64,000 nucleotides of DNA from Mycobacterium asiaticum (lineage in GTDB: Bacteria > Actinomycetota > Actinomycetes > Mycobacteriales > Mycobacteriaceae), in contig NZ_LZLS01000132.1 of the NCBI RefSeq assembly GCF_001673365.1, positions 30,225 through 94,224 on the forward strand. The letters run 5' to 3'. How positions within the stretch are numbered: the stretch's first letter is position 1; every line of letters starts with the position of its first letter. The notes under the pieces are model-generated. The model did not search any database and was not told the DNA's origin. It saw only the letters and a program-made list of their open reading frames with translations. Shown here one piece after another: positions 8,046 through 17,975 of the stretch. The position numbers and the translations under genes are program-made.

Positions 8046-10112
8046 ATGTCACCCATGGCACTCACGGCATCTGCGGCTGACGAAGACCCCTACCTGTGGC
8101 TCGAAGACGTCACCGGCGACGAGGCGTTGGAGTGGGTGCGGGCACGCAATGAGCCCACCAAGTCGGAGTTCTGCCAGGGCGAGTTCGAGACGATGCGCAC
8201 CGAGGCGCTGGAGGTACTCGACACCGACGCCCGGATCCCCTACGTGCGCCGTCGCGGCGACTATCTCTACGACTTCTGGCGCGACGCCACCAACCCCCGT
8301 GGGTTATGGCGGCGCACCACGCTGGAGAGCTATCGCACCGACGCACCCGAGTGGGATGTGCTGATCGACGTAGACGAGCTCGGGCGCGCGGACGACAAGA
8401 ACTGGGTGTGGGCCGGCGCCGACGTCATCGAACCCGAACTCACCCGCGCCCTGGTCAGTCTCTCACCGGGCGGTTCGGACGCGGTCGTGGTGCGTGAATT
8501 CGACATGGCGACGAGGGAATTCGTGGCGAACGGATTCGAGCTGCCGGAAGCGAAGTCGCAGATCGGCTGGGACGATCCGGACACCGTGCTGGTGGGCACC
8601 GACTTCGGACCCGACTCGATGACCGAATCCGGCTATCCCCGAATACTCAAGCGGTGGCGTCGCGGCACACCACTGACCGACGCGGAGACGATCTTCGAAG
8701 GGGAACGCACCGATGTCAGCGCGGGGGGCGGCAAAGACCGCACCCCAGGCTTCGAACGCATCTTCGTCGGCCGTTCGGTGGACTTCTGGAACCGGCAGCG
8801 CTACGAATTGCGCGGCACAGAACTGATTCCGATCGAGGTGCCCACCGATGTCAGCAGCATGTCGGTGCACCGCGAATGGCTGTTGATCGACCTGCGCACC
8901 GACTGGACAGTGGGCACAACGACGTATCGCGCGGGTTCGCTACTGGCCGCCAACTACGACGAATTCCTCAGCGGTGCAAGGAATCTGCACGTAGTATTCG
9001 AGCCCGACGAACACACCTGCCTGTACCACTACGCGTGGACCAAGGACCGACTGCTGCTCGTTTCACTGGCCGACGTGGCCAGTCGCGTCGAGATCGTCAC
9101 GCCGCCCAAACCAGGTGGCGACTGGCGCCGCGAACCCGTCCGGGACCTGCCCGAATCGACCAACACCGTCGTCACCGCCGCCGACGACACCGGCGACGAG
9201 TTCTTCCTGGACTCAAGCGGTTTCACCGCACCTTCCCGGCTGCTGCGCGGCACCGGCCCGGGAGCCCTGGAACCGATCAAGTCCGCGCGGTCGTTCTTCG
9301 ATGCCGAAAACATCTCGGTGGCACAACATTTCGTGGCATCGGCGGACGGTACGTCCATCCCCTACTTCGTCGTGCGTCCCGCCGGAATCGAGGGACCCGG
9401 CCCGACACTGCTCTACGGCTACGGCGGCTTCGAGACGTCCAACACGCCGGGTTACAGCGGAGTGCTGGGGCGGCTGTGGCTGGCCCGCGGCGGCACCTAC
9501 GTGCTGGCCAATATCCGCGGCGGCGGCGAGTACGGCCCGGGTTGGCACACCCAGGCGATGCGAGAGGGCCGGCACAAGGTCGCCGAAGATTTCGCCGCGG
9601 TCGCCGACGATCTGGTGGCGCGGGGCATCACCACCGTCGGCCAACTTGGCGCTCAGGGCGGCAGCAACGGCGGATTGCTGATGGGAATCATGCTGACCAA
9701 GTACCCGGAGAAGTTCGGGGCACTGGTCTGCAGCGTGCCGCTGTTGGACATGAAGCGCTATCACCTGCTGCTGGCCGGTGCCTCGTGGGTGGCCGAATAT
9801 GGCGACCCCGACAATCCTGACGACTGGGCGTTCATCTCCGAATACTCGCCCTACCAGAACATTTCGGCGGAACGCAGCTATCCGCCGATCTTGCTGACCA
9901 CCTCCACCCGCGACGACCGGGTACACCCCGGTCATGCCCGCAAGATGACTGCTGCACTGGAAGCCGCCGGTCACCGGGTCTGGTACTACGAGAACATCGA
10001 GGGCGGACACGGCGGTGCGGCCGACAACGAACAGTTGGCGTTCAAGTCGGCGTTGAGCTACTCGTTCCTGTGGCGAATGCTGTCTGCGACGGGTGTTGCC
10101 ACTTCAAGCTAG
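8046..10112 (+). CDS. S9 family prolyl oligopeptidase (Rv0457c-like)
   Basis: 688 residues with an N-terminal beta-propeller (about 1-400) and a C-terminal alpha/beta hydrolase domain. The nucleophile elbow is GAQGGSNGGLLMG (Ser), the acid is in TSTRDDRVHPGH, and the base His is in IEGGHGGAADN. YGYGGFETSNTPGYS and NIRGGGEYGPGWH are hallmark stretches of prolyl oligopeptidase/oligopeptidase B. It cleaves short peptides, probably in the cytoplasm, as no signal peptide is seen. Start: ATG at 8046 has a weak GGGA 7 bases upstream; ATG at 8055 is the other choice; both agree with an N-terminus just before ADEDPYLWLEDV. It ends head-on with the next gene. Confidence 0.9.
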   Translation: MSPMALTASAADEDPYLWLEDVTGDEALEWVRARNEPTKSEFCQGEFETMRTEALEVLDTDARIPYVRRRGDYLYDFWRDATNPRGLWRRTTLESYRTDAPEWDVLIDVDELGRADDKNWVWAGADVIEPELTRALVSLSPGGSDAVVVREFDMATREFVANGFELPEAKSQIGWDDPDTVLVGTDFGPDSMTESGYPRILKRWRRGTPLTDAETIFEGERTDVSAGGGKDRTPGFERIFVGRSVDFWNRQRYELRGTELIPIEVPTDVSSMSVHREWLLIDLRTDWTVGTTTYRAGSLLAANYDEFLSGARNLHVVFEPDEHTCLYHYAWTKDRLLLVSLADVASRVEIVTPPKPGGDWRREPVRDLPESTNTVVTAADDTGDEFFLDSSGFTAPSRLLRGTGPGALEPIKSARSFFDAENISVAQHFVASADGTSIPYFVVRPAGIEGPGPTLLYGYGGFETSNTPGYSGVLGRLWLARGGTYVLANIRGGGEYGPGWHTQAMREGRHKVAEDFAAVADDLVARGITTVGQLGAQGGSNGGLLMGIMLTKYPEKFGALVCSVPLLDMKRYHLLLAGASWVAEYGDPDNPDDWAFISEYSPYQNISAERSYPPILLTTSTRDDRVHPGHARKMTAALEAAGHRVWYYENIEGGHGGAADNEQLAFKSALSYSFLWRMLSATGVATSS

Positions 10113-11482
10113 GCAGGCAGTTGATCGTTCAGTCGCGACTCGACCTGATCGAGCTCTGCGGCTATGTCGGCATCGGTTTCGCCTAGCACGTCACGCAATT
10201 CGGCCAACGCACGCTCGAGCGCGGTGGTGCGCGGATGGTGGTCCAACGTCGCCAGCGTGCGCCGCACCTGCGCCGTCGCAGTGCGCTGGTGCTCGGGCGA
10301 CAGCGTCGGGATGGACATCGCAAAGACGCTCAGCACCTGGGCGCAGGTCTGGTGCTGGCCGCCGTTGACGGCACCCACCGCAATATTCACCAACGCCGAC
10401 AACACCTCGGCGACGGTGAGGTCGCGGTATACCAGTGCAAGCCGGTCTGCCTCGGGTACAACTCCCGTCGCGGACTCGCGGGCCCAGGTGGCCAGCAGGG
10501 CGTGCAGCCCGTCGATCGTCACCAGGGCCGCTTCGGGATCCCGTTGGGTGGCAGCGGCCCAGCCCATGCTGGAGAGTTGATGCACGCCATAGGACGGCTC
10601 GCGGTCGAGTTGCCGTTCCCGGCCACAGCGCAGGGCGTCCATTAGAGCGTCGGCCAACCGCTTGCGTTCCACGTCGCGCTCGGCACGCACTGTGGCCAGC
10701 GGCGTTCCGGTGACCAGGTGGGTGCCCAGTCGAACGGTGAACTCGATTTCGGCTTCGTCACCGCTGTCGCGCAGCGCGCGTTCGAGAGCTTTGAAGTCGA
10801 TGTCGACGAGGTAGCCGGTGCATTCGGCACGCACCGTATCCGCCGGCAGGTGCCCCAGTAACGGTTCTGTCCGGACCCGCCGCAACCACGTGAGCTGCTC
10901 GGCGTGGGTGGCGATGGTCAGTTGCACGATTCGTTCCACCACCGACGGGGGACGCAGTTGGTCGAGCACCAGATAACCGAATACGACCAGCCCGATCAGC
11001 GCGAGCACGCTGAGAATCAGCGCGGCGACGGTGCTGAACACGGCCGCATCCGGGTCCACCAGTGTCAGCACGACGACGTAGTAGGTCGACAGCCCGGCGA
11101 AGTAGCCGAAGAAGGTCTGGTTGACGCGGCGGCGCAGGAACTGCTCCACCACCACCCAGGTGAACACGTCGGACATCCGGTGGACCAGCGTGAGCAGCAA
11201 GACGAAAGTGATCGTCATCAAGGTGATCATTCCGGGAGCGACCGTGCGCAGCATCGACTGGTTCTCTTGGGGCGGAGCGATTTTGCCCAGCACCCGCTGC
11301 ACCGGCTGTAGCCATCCCACATCGGTACCGTCGAGCACCCCGGTGACGACCGAGAGCACGATGAAGCCGACGATGATCATCAGCGGCACGGCCAGAAACT
11401 CCTGCAACGCCCGGCGCAACCCGCTCTCGCGCCTGGGACGCGCCCCGCTACTGCGGCCCGTCAGACTCGAAGTTCGACGCAT
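10109..11482 (-). CDS. Membrane protein, probable DUF2254 family
   Basis: 457 residues. Four membrane helices lie in the N-terminal 180 residues (FLAVPLMIIVGFIVLSVVTG; APGMITLMTITFVLLLTLV; FFGYFAGLSTYYVVVLTLV; ALILSVLALIGLVVFGYLV), followed by a soluble part of about 270 residues with HxxxL and RLGTHLVTGTPLATV. The layout and the LSTYYVVVL / FSTVAALILSVLALIGLVVF block resemble DUF2254 membrane proteins. I do not recall a gene at this place in M. tuberculosis, so it may be an insertion between Rv0457c and echA2. Function unknown. Confidence 0.7.
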   Translation of the reverse strand: MRRTSSLTGRSSGARPRRESGLRRALQEFLAVPLMIIVGFIVLSVVTGVLDGTDVGWLQPVQRVLGKIAPPQENQSMLRTVAPGMITLMTITFVLLLTLVHRMSDVFTWVVVEQFLRRRVNQTFFGYFAGLSTYYVVVLTLVDPDAAVFSTVAALILSVLALIGLVVFGYLVLDQLRPPSVVERIVQLTIATHAEQLTWLRRVRTEPLLGHLPADTVRAECTGYLVDIDFKALERALRDSGDEAEIEFTVRLGTHLVTGTPLATVRAERDVERKRLADALMDALRCGRERQLDREPSYGVHQLSSMGWAAATQRDPEAALVTIDGLHALLATWARESATGVVPEADRLALVYRDLTVAEVLSALVNIAVGAVNGGQHQTCAQVLSVFAMSIPTLSPEHQRTATAQVRRTLATLDHHPRTTALERALAELRDVLGETDADIAAELDQVESRLNDQLPA

Positions 11483-11611
11483 AAGCCCTCGTCACCCCTG
11501 TCTCCGCGCGGACGCGTTGCCTTTGGCAAGTACCCGATCGGCGGCGCGGCGAACCAGGCAGGGTGACAGGCTTAACGTCTAGGCCGAGCGAGTTTGGGCA
11601 CCCTGAGACAT

Positions 11612-12241
11612 ATGTCCTCGCAGCTGCCCGGCGTGTTCCAGTCGGTTGCGCCCACCCTCGATCGTTACGGCTACGCAGCGGTGCTGTTGATGGTCGGGCT
11701 CGAGGGCGTCGGAATCGTCCTTCCCGGCCAACTGACCCTTGTCGCGGCAGGCATCTTCGCGGGAGCCGGTCATCTGAATCTTGTTCTGGTGCTGATCGCC
11801 GGGTTCTTGGCGGCGGTGGTAGGCGACAACACGGGCTACGCCATCGGCCGGTTCGGCGGGCGTGAGCTGGTGCTGCGCTTCGGCCGCTACGTGTTCTTCA
11901 CCGAGAAGCGGCTCGCCGCGACCGAGCGCTTCTTCGAACGCCGCGGCGAGACGGTAGTGGTGCTGGGTCGGTTCGTCGACGGACTGCGTCAAGCGAGTGG
12001 CATCGCCGCCGGTCTGGCCGAGATGGGGTGGCGGCGGTATTCGACCTACAACGCGCTGGGGTCCGCCATCTGGGTTTGCGCCTGGGTCTTGGCGGGCTAT
12101 CTGGCCGGCAATCACATCGTCGGGCTCTACGCGTGGTTCCAGCACTACGAGAAGTACGTACTGGCAGCACTTGTCGTGGTGGTGGTCGCCGCATTGGCCG
12201 GTTGGCTGATCAAACGCCGCGCCAGCCAGCAGGCGGCTTGA
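11612..12241 (+). CDS. DedA/SNARE-associated family membrane protein
   Basis: 209 residues of the DedA (VTT domain) family of inner-membrane proteins, some of which are linked to lipid-carrier flipping and proton-motive force. Conserved parts: GLEGVGIVLPGQLTLVAAG near residue 27, GDNTGYAIGRFGG in the middle, and GRFVDGLRQASGIAAGLAEM, the G-R-F-x-x-x-x-R DedA signature. At least four hydrophobic segments are visible, ending in a C-terminal helix and KRRAS tail. I prefer ATG at 11612; a TTG at 11594 would add six residues. It runs in the same direction as echA2, 32 bases upstream. I recall no equivalent at this spot in M. tuberculosis. Confidence 0.85.
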   Translation: MSSQLPGVFQSVAPTLDRYGYAAVLLMVGLEGVGIVLPGQLTLVAAGIFAGAGHLNLVLVLIAGFLAAVVGDNTGYAIGRFGGRELVLRFGRYVFFTEKRLAATERFFERRGETVVVLGRFVDGLRQASGIAAGLAEMGWRRYSTYNALGSAIWVCAWVLAGYLAGNHIVGLYAWFQHYEKYVLAALVVVVVAALAGWLIKRRASQQAA

Positions 12242-12273
12242 CACCTGAGTGCGTCGCGGCTTCGCTTCGGCTT

Positions 12274-13200
12274 ATGCCTATCCCCCAGCAGCAGCCCGAC
12301 TTCGAAACCCTCCTCTACCGCACAGCCGGGCCGGTGGCCACCATCACCCTCAACCGCCCCGAGCAGCTCAACACGATCGTTCCGCCCATGCCCGATGAGA
12401 TCGAGGCGGCGATCGGGCTGGCCGAACGGGATCATGACATCAAGGTGATTGTGCTGCGGGGCGCCGGCCGGGCCTTTTCCGGCGGTTACGACTTCGGCGG
12501 CGGCTTCCAGCACTGGGGCGAGGCCATGATGAGCGACGGTCAGTGGGATCCGGGCAAGGACTTCGCGATGGTCAGCGCCCGCGAGACCGGGCCGACCCAG
12601 AAGTTCATGGCCATCTGGCGGGCGTCCAAACCCGTGATTGCCCAGGTGCACGGCTGGTGTGTCGGCGGTGCCAGCGACTATGCCTTGTGCGCCGACTTGG
12701 TGATCGCCAGCGAGGATGCCGTGATCGGGACCCCGTACAGCCGCATGTGGGGGGCCTACCTGACCGGCATGTGGCTTTACCGTTTGAGCCTGGCCAAGGT
12801 GAAATGGCACTCGCTGACCGGTCGTCCGTTGACCGGCGTGCAGGCCGCCGAAGTCGAGCTGATCAACGAGGCGGTGCCGTTTGACCGGCTGGAGGCTCGG
12901 GTCGCTGAGATCGCTGCCGAACTCGCCCAGATCCCGTTGTCGCAGCTGCGCGCGCAGAAGCTGATTGTCAACCAGGCCTACGAGAACATGGGTCTTGCCT
13001 CCACCCAACTTCTGGGCGGCATCCTCGACGGGTTGATGCGCAACACCCCCGACGCGCTCGACTTCATCCGGACGGCCGGAACCGACGGCGTGCGGGCCGC
13101 CGTCGAGCGCCGAGACGGCCCGTTCGGGGACTACAGCCAGGCTCCGCCAGAGTTACGGCCGAACCCGTCACACGTGATAGTTCCTGATAGCGATGGGTAG
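12274..13200 (+). CDS. echA2: Enoyl-CoA hydratase/isomerase family protein
   Basis: 308 residues of the crotonase fold, matching Rv0456c by position and approximate length. The oxyanion-hole stretches are visible: GAGRAFSGGYDFGGG near residue 64 and HGWCVGGASDYALCADLVIA near 126. The residues usual for hydratase catalysis (two glutamates) are not both obvious: the first region has D/Y and the second SRMWGAYLTG, so hydratase activity is unproven and isomerase or hydrolase activity is possible. Start ATG at 12274 gives MPIPQQQPDFETLLYRTAG. It lies 32 bases after the DedA-like gene. No specific fatty-acid pathway is shown. Confidence 0.85.
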   Translation: MPIPQQQPDFETLLYRTAGPVATITLNRPEQLNTIVPPMPDEIEAAIGLAERDHDIKVIVLRGAGRAFSGGYDFGGGFQHWGEAMMSDGQWDPGKDFAMVSARETGPTQKFMAIWRASKPVIAQVHGWCVGGASDYALCADLVIASEDAVIGTPYSRMWGAYLTGMWLYRLSLAKVKWHSLTGRPLTGVQAAEVELINEAVPFDRLEARVAEIAAELAQIPLSQLRAQKLIVNQAYENMGLASTQLLGGILDGLMRNTPDALDFIRTAGTDGVRAAVERRDGPFGDYSQAPPELRPNPSHVIVPDSDG

Positions 13201-13263
13201 TAAGATCGGCTAGGGATTCTGTCCGGCATTGGTCACAACTGCGAAAGTGTTACGGTAATCAAT

Positions 13264-13737
13264 ATGTCTCGGTTGAGTAACGCCCTGCGTGCGGGCGCTG
13301 TTTTCGTCGCGCTCTTGTTTGCATTCGGCCTGGTGGCCGCCACCTTCCCGGCCGCCGCGAAAGCTGACTCGACCGACGACTTCCCAATTCCGCGCCGACA
13401 GATCGCGACCACCTGCGACGCCGAGCAGTACCTCGCGGCCGCCCGTGACACCAGCCCCGTCTACTACCAGCGGTACATGATCGACATGCACAACCGTCCG
13501 CCCGCCGTCCAGCAGGGCGCGATCGACCGGATCCACTGGTTCTACTCGCTGAGCCCAGCCGACCGCAGGCAGTACTCCGAAGACACCGCCACGGACGTTT
13601 TCTACGAGGGCATGGCCCGTCAGTGGGGCAACTGGGCAAAGATTTTCTTCCACAACAAGGGCGTGGTCGCCAAGGCCACCGACGTCTGCAACGGCTACCC
13701 CGCCGGCGACATGTCGGTGTGGGATTGGGTCGGCTGA
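13264..13737 (+). CDS. Secreted Rv0455c-like protein (siderophore secretion factor)
   Basis: 157 residues with a signal peptide: basic MSRLSNALR, hydrophobic core [19 protein letters not shown] and a likely cut after AKA (about 34). The mature part has exactly two cysteines, Cys51 and Cys142, near its two ends. In M. tuberculosis the orthologue Rv0455c is a small periplasmic protein cinched by one disulfide and required, with MmpS4/MmpL4, for secretion of mycobactins; this has been published. Here it lies 5 kb from mmpS4-mmpL4, with an extra mmpS-mmpL pair in between. I infer the same export role. The start ATG at 13264 follows directly from the signal peptide. Confidence 0.88.
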   Translation: MSRLSNALRAGAVFVALLFAFGLVAATFPAAAKADSTDDFPIPRRQIATTCDAEQYLAAARDTSPVYYQRYMIDMHNRPPAVQQGAIDRIHWFYSLSPADRRQYSEDTATDVFYEGMARQWGNWAKIFFHNKGVVAKATDVCNGYPAGDMSVWDWVG

Positions 13738-14057
13738 GCGTCGCTCCGGCTGCCACTCGGACGCGGCAGCTAGCAGATTATTTGAATTTTGTCCGCGGAA
13801 TGGAGACTAAATTTTCATCCGTTCGGCGCCAGTTTGGCGAAGAGGTCGGACCGATGACCAGCAGATTAGCGACTGCTAGCGCGCAAAAGTACGGTTTTGT
13901 TAGGGTGCCATAACCCCCCGACCGCAGATAAATACATGCAATCGGCCCTTGCCGCGGCGGGCCAAATCTACCCATAATGGACCTCCGGCCAGCCAAACAT
14001 TCGCTGATTGAGCAAAGCGATGGATGCGACTGCGTTCCGGAAGCTGGAGGTCATCGC
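13738..14057. other. AT-richer intergenic region with short repeats
   Basis: A 320-base gap, visibly richer in A/T than its neighbours. It holds GCTAGCAG at 13769-13776 and its inverse CTGCTAGC at 13873-13880, plus a direct repeat GCAGATTA at 13773-13780 and 13861-13868. Further on, GTTA and TAAC flank GGGTGCCA near 13900. The first part could be a decayed insertion element or the promoter and leader of the next gene. I see no convincing coding sequence in it. Confidence 0.5.
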
Positions 14058-14381
14058 ATGAGCCAAACTACTGGCAACGGGATCCCTGGCACGCTGGCGG
14101 CTCTCGACTGGCAGACGATCACCTGTCAATCCGACACCGGCTGCAACAACCGAGCGACCCACATCATCCATCGGCACGCGGTAGATGAATGCAATCGTCC
14201 GCACGTCGACCCGTTCGGGAACATCGTCGAGATTCTCTGCATCGCTTGCCTGTGGCGCGCCGAAGCCGAAGTCCTGGTCCAGGTCGGCCAACTCCGGCGT
14301 ACGTCGGACGCCTACTGCCTGACCTGCGGAGCCCCGGTGTCCGAAGCCAGCGACATCATGCGCGACGTGGTGGACCTATAG
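14058..14381 (+). CDS. Small Cys-rich, probable zinc-binding protein
   Basis: 107 residues from an ATG with GGAGG 7 bases upstream. Seven cysteines are arranged as Cys23-x5-Cys29, Cys45, Cys61-x2-Cys64 (LCIAC) and Cys87-x2-Cys90 (YCLTCGAP), with histidines at 35, 38 and 40. This looks like one or two zinc ribbons. No signal peptide or membrane segment is seen, so it is probably cytosolic. It ends head-on with the extra mmpL gene, 10 bases away. I do not recognise a named family; DNA, RNA or protein binding would be usual for such folds but is only inferred. Confidence 0.7.
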   Translation: MSQTTGNGIPGTLAALDWQTITCQSDTGCNNRATHIIHRHAVDECNRPHVDPFGNIVEILCIACLWRAEAEVLVQVGQLRRTSDAYCLTCGAPVSEASDIMRDVVDL

Positions 14382-14391
14382 AGCCGTCGGC

Positions 14392-17358
14392 TCAGTAGTG
14401 CGGCCGCGCGGCGGCCGGGAATCGATCCGTGTTCGCGGTGTCAGAATCACGCTGTCCGCTCTCCCCCAGCAAGGCACGAACCGCCGGGCGCGGCCCGAAC
14501 GGTCGAAGCATCTGGCTGGCCGGGCGGGTGCGAACCTGCGTTGGCCACCAGAACCAGCGACCCATCAGCGCCGCCACCGACGGCATCATGAACGAACGCA
14601 CGATCAAGGTGTCGAACAGCAGACCCAGCCCGATCGTCGTACCGACCTGGCCCATCACGATCAACGGACTGAAGACGAATGACGCCATGGTGGCAGCGAA
14701 CACCAGGCCCGCAGATGTCACCACCGCGCCCGTGCCCGCCATCGAACGAATGATTCCCGTCTTAAGTCCGGCATGTATTTCTTCCTTGAACCGGGAGACC
14801 AGCAACAGGTTGTAGTCCGATCCCACCGCCAATAGCAAGATCACCGACATCGCCAGCACCATCCAGTGCAGTTCGAAGCCCAGGATGTCCTGCCACACCA
14901 GCACCGAAAGCCCGAATGAGGCGCCCAACGAGAGCAGCACCGTGCCCACGATGGTGATCGCGGCGACCAGACTTCGGGTGATGATCAGCATGATGATCAG
15001 GATCAGGCTCGCTGCGGAGATGCCGGCGATCATCAGGTCGTACTTGGACCCGTCGCGCATATCCTTGTAGACCGCAGCGGTGCCGCCGAGGTAGATCTTG
15101 GCGCCCTCCAGGGGAGTCCCCTTGATGGCTTCCTTCGCCGCGTTCTTGATCGGGTCAACATGCGAAATGCCTTCGGGTGTGGCGGGATCGCCCTCGTGGG
15201 AGATGATGAACCGCACCGCGTGCCCGTCGGGCGATAGGAACATCTTCAAGCCGCGCTTGAAATCGGGGTTGTCGAAAACTTCCGGCGGGATGTAGAAGGA
15301 GTCGTCGTTTCTGGCGGCGTCGAACGCCTGCCCCATGGCCGTGGAATTCTGGCTCATCACGTCCATCTGGTCATACAGCGAAGACATCGAGCTGTGCATC
15401 GTCAGCATCATCGTCTTCATCGTCTTCATCGTCTCGATCATCGGCGGCATCTGCGCCAGCATTTGCGGCAACAACACATCGAGCTGGTCGATCTGCTCAG
15501 CGAGCTGGTCGATCTTTTCGCTGAGCTGATCGATGCCGTCCAGAGCGTCGAACAGCGACCGCAACGTGTAGCAGACGGGGATGTCGTAGCAGTGTCTTTC
15601 CCAGTAGAAGTAGCTTCGGATGGGCCGGAAGAAGTCGTCGAAGTTGGCGATCTGATCGCGCAGCTTGGCGGTGATGTCGTTCATCTCGTTGGTCAGGCCG
15701 TCCATCCGGTGGGTGACCGCTGCCATCTGTGAGGTGATGTTGTACATCCGCTGCATCGTGTCGATGGACTGCTGCATCGCGTCGGCCTGCTTGAGCATGT
15801 CGTCCATGCGTTTGTGCATGTACTGCTGATTTTCCACCTGCGTGGTGTTCTGCATGCTGATCTGGAACGGAATCGACGTGTGCTCGATCGGCTTGCCCAG
15901 CGGGCGCGTAATCGCCTGTACGCGTGCGATACCGGGCAGATGGAAGACTGCCTTGGCGATCCGGTCGATGACCAACATGTCGGCGGGATTGCGCATGTCG
16001 TGATCACTTTCGACCAGCAGCAATTCCGGATTCATCCGAGCATTGGAGAAATGCCGTTCGGCGGCGTCGTACCCGACGTTGGCTAGTGTGCTCGCCGGCA
16101 GGTACGGGCGGCTGTCGTACTGCGTCTTGTAGCCGGGCAGCGCGAGCAGCCCGATTAGGGCGATGCCGATCGCGACCGCCAGGATTGGGCCGGGCCAGCG
16201 CACGATCGCGGTGCCGACCCGCCGCCAGCCTCGGGTACGCATCGCGCGCTTGGGGTCGAAGAGGTGGAAACGGCTACGGCTGCCCACGGCCAATATGGCC
16301 GGACCGAGGGTGAGCGCGGCGAGGACGGCAACAAGCATGCCCACGGCGCAAGGCACACCGAGTGATTGGAAATAGGGCAGCCTGGTGAAGCTTAGGCAAT
16401 ACATCGCCCCGGCGATGGTCAATCCGGACCCGAGCACCACGTGCGCGGTGCCGTGAAACATGGTGTAAAAGGCCGTTTCTCGATCCTCGCCGAGGGTTCG
16501 CGCCTCCTGGTACCGACCGAGGACAAAGATCGCGTAGTCGGTTCCGGCTGCGATGGCCATCAATACCAGCAGGTTCACCGCGAACGTCGACAGCCCGATG
16601 ATGTCGTTATGAGCCAGTAGCGCCACCACCTGCCGGGCCGCCATCAGCTCGATGATCACCATGACCAGCGTGATGAACACCGTGATAATGGATCGGTAGA
16701 CCCACAACAGCATCACGATGATCACGACAAAGGTGATGAGGGTGACCGTGATGACGCCTTTTTCGCCGGCGGACGACTGGTCGGCGTTGAGTGCGGCCGC
16801 ACCGGTGACATAAACGTGCAGTCCGGCCGGCGGGTGGGTCTCGTCGACGAGCTGGCGAATCGCTTTGACGGACTCGTTGGCTTTGGTTTCGCCCTGATTG
16901 CCGACCAGGTAGACCTGCACGTAGGCGGATTTGCCGTCGGTACTTTGGGATCCGGCCGCCGTGAGGGGATCACCCCAGAAGTCTTGGACGTGTTCGACGT
17001 GCTTGTGGTCCGCCTCGAGTTTCTTGATCAACTGGTCGTAGTAATGGTGCGCGTCGTCACCCAGTGGGTTGTCGCCCTCCAGCACGATCATGATCGAGCT
17101 GTCGGAGTGGAACTCGTTGAAGACCTTGCCCACGCGCATCATCGCCTGCATCGATGCCGCCTCTTTGGGGCTCATCGACACCGTATGTTCCTTGCCGACG
17201 ACGTCGAGCGACGGGACAAAAATGCTGAGCACCACGATGAGCCCGACCCAGGCCAGCACGATCAAGCCGGCGAACTTGTACACCGCGTGGGCGAAACGCG
17301 GACTCGTCGGGAGTTCCGCATTCGGGTTCGGCGCCGCACTGTCCGGCAGGGTGCTCAT
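14392..17358 (-). CDS. MmpL-family RND transporter, extra copy
   Basis: 988 residues. MmpL/RND layout: TM1 at about 30-50, a periplasmic loop, a helix bundle from about 205 ([17 protein letters not shown]), a long second loop and the last bundle from about 775. Between about 509 and 683 is a Met-rich coiled-coil insertion ([36 protein letters not shown]), as in MmpL4/MmpL5, thought to form a periplasmic tube. The proton-relay-like [15 protein letters not shown] and [15 protein letters not shown] motifs are intact. Its ATG overlaps the mmpS stop as ATGA. It is closest by eye to MmpL4/MmpL5. In M. tuberculosis this place holds PPE11 and Rv0454. The cargo is unknown; a siderophore or glycolipid is likely. 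Confidence 0.88.
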   Translation of the reverse strand: MSTLPDSAAPNPNAELPTSPRFAHAVYKFAGLIVLAWVGLIVVLSIFVPSLDVVGKEHTVSMSPKEAASMQAMMRVGKVFNEFHSDSSIMIVLEGDNPLGDDAHHYYDQLIKKLEADHKHVEHVQDFWGDPLTAAGSQSTDGKSAYVQVYLVGNQGETKANESVKAIRQLVDETHPPAGLHVYVTGAAALNADQSSAGEKGVITVTLITFVVIIVMLLWVYRSIITVFITLVMVIIELMAARQVVALLAHNDIIGLSTFAVNLLVLMAIAAGTDYAIFVLGRYQEARTLGEDRETAFYTMFHGTAHVVLGSGLTIAGAMYCLSFTRLPYFQSLGVPCAVGMLVAVLAALTLGPAILAVGSRSRFHLFDPKRAMRTRGWRRVGTAIVRWPGPILAVAIGIALIGLLALPGYKTQYDSRPYLPASTLANVGYDAAERHFSNARMNPELLLVESDHDMRNPADMLVIDRIAKAVFHLPGIARVQAITRPLGKPIEHTSIPFQISMQNTTQVENQQYMHKRMDDMLKQADAMQQSIDTMQRMYNITSQMAAVTHRMDGLTNEMNDITAKLRDQIANFDDFFRPIRSYFYWERHCYDIPVCYTLRSLFDALDGIDQLSEKIDQLAEQIDQLDVLLPQMLAQMPPMIETMKTMKTMMLTMHSSMSSLYDQMDVMSQNSTAMGQAFDAARNDDSFYIPPEVFDNPDFKRGLKMFLSPDGHAVRFIISHEGDPATPEGISHVDPIKNAAKEAIKGTPLEGAKIYLGGTAAVYKDMRDGSKYDLMIAGISAASLILIIMLIITRSLVAAITIVGTVLLSLGASFGLSVLVWQDILGFELHWMVLAMSVILLLAVGSDYNLLLVSRFKEEIHAGLKTGIIRSMAGTGAVVTSAGLVFAATMASFVFSPLIVMGQVGTTIGLGLLFDTLIVRSFMMPSVAALMGRWFWWPTQVRTRPASQMLRPFGPRPAVRALLGESGQRDSDTANTDRFPAAARPHY

Positions 17359-17801
17359 GCGGATTTCACAATGCAGAAGGTTTGCGCATTCACTCCGCTC
17401 GCCGACCTTTCATCTTTGACTTCGTCGTTCACGATGATCCGACAGCCGACCTGGTCGGTATTGACCTGCGCAATCACGTTGACGCTCACCGACGGCAAGG
17501 TGGTGACGACAGAAAGGGTCCAGGGCAACGGCACGTGGCTGGCCTTCTGGGGCTGGGCATTGATGTCGAGGTAGTTGATGTCGGCCACGCTTCCCGGCGG
17601 CCCGTACACCTCGTAGACCACTTTTTTGGGATTGAACGGCTTGATGTCGTCGGCGCCTCCACTGGTGATGCCGCGGTTGTCGTGCTCGCCGAAAACCGTG
17701 CGCAGACGAAGCACGCAAAACGCCGCGACCGCGATCACGAGCGCTATCACCAGGACGATCCAGCCTCGCTTCACCGCGTTGGCAGGCGAAAACTTTGCCA
17801 C
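17355..17801 (-). CDS. MmpS-family protein, extra copy
   Basis: 148 residues: a short cytosolic N-terminus, one membrane helix ([19 protein letters not shown], about 13-31) and a periplasmic beta-rich domain with [25 protein letters not shown] and the C-terminal [24 protein letters not shown]. MmpS proteins are accessory partners of the MmpL next door. The tail DEVKDER...GV.A.T.C.VKSA is nearer to MmpS5 as I recall it, while GPPGSVADI is nearer to MmpS4. GTG start at 17801 with AAAGG 7 bases upstream. It overlaps the mmpL start by 4 bases. A palindrome at 17913-17947 lies upstream. Confidence 0.88.
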   Translation of the reverse strand: MAKFSPANAVKRGWIVLVIALVIAVAAFCVLRLRTVFGEHDNRGITSGGADDIKPFNPKKVVYEVYGPPGSVADINYLDINAQPQKASHVPLPWTLSVVTTLPSVSVNVIAQVNTDQVGCRIIVNDEVKDERSASGVNAQTFCIVKSA

Positions 17802-17912
17802 CCGATCACCTTTCGCTTGCTAAGGGCGCGATCGCCGTTCCCCACTGCGGGAGAAGAAGTCGTCCGCAACACAGACACCAGGCAATGCTTTGCTGCACTA
17901 AGCATTCAAGAC

Positions 17913-17947
17913 GCACCGGTAACGTGACGCAAGTTACGATCCGGTGC
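17913..17947. promoter_or_regulatory. Palindrome upstream of the extra mmpS, candidate operator
   Basis: GCACCGG at 17913-17919 is the exact inverse of CCGGTGC at 17941-17947, and inside it GTAAC (17919-17923) and GTTAC (17933-17937) are also inverse, around a 9-base centre. It lies 112 bases upstream of the extra mmpS start and 29 bases past the tetR stop. It could bind the adjacent TetR protein or be the tetR terminator; the lack of a T-run favours an operator. Confidence 0.5.
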
Positions 17948-17975
17948 CGTTCACTGCGGGGCGCTCGCCGTGGCG

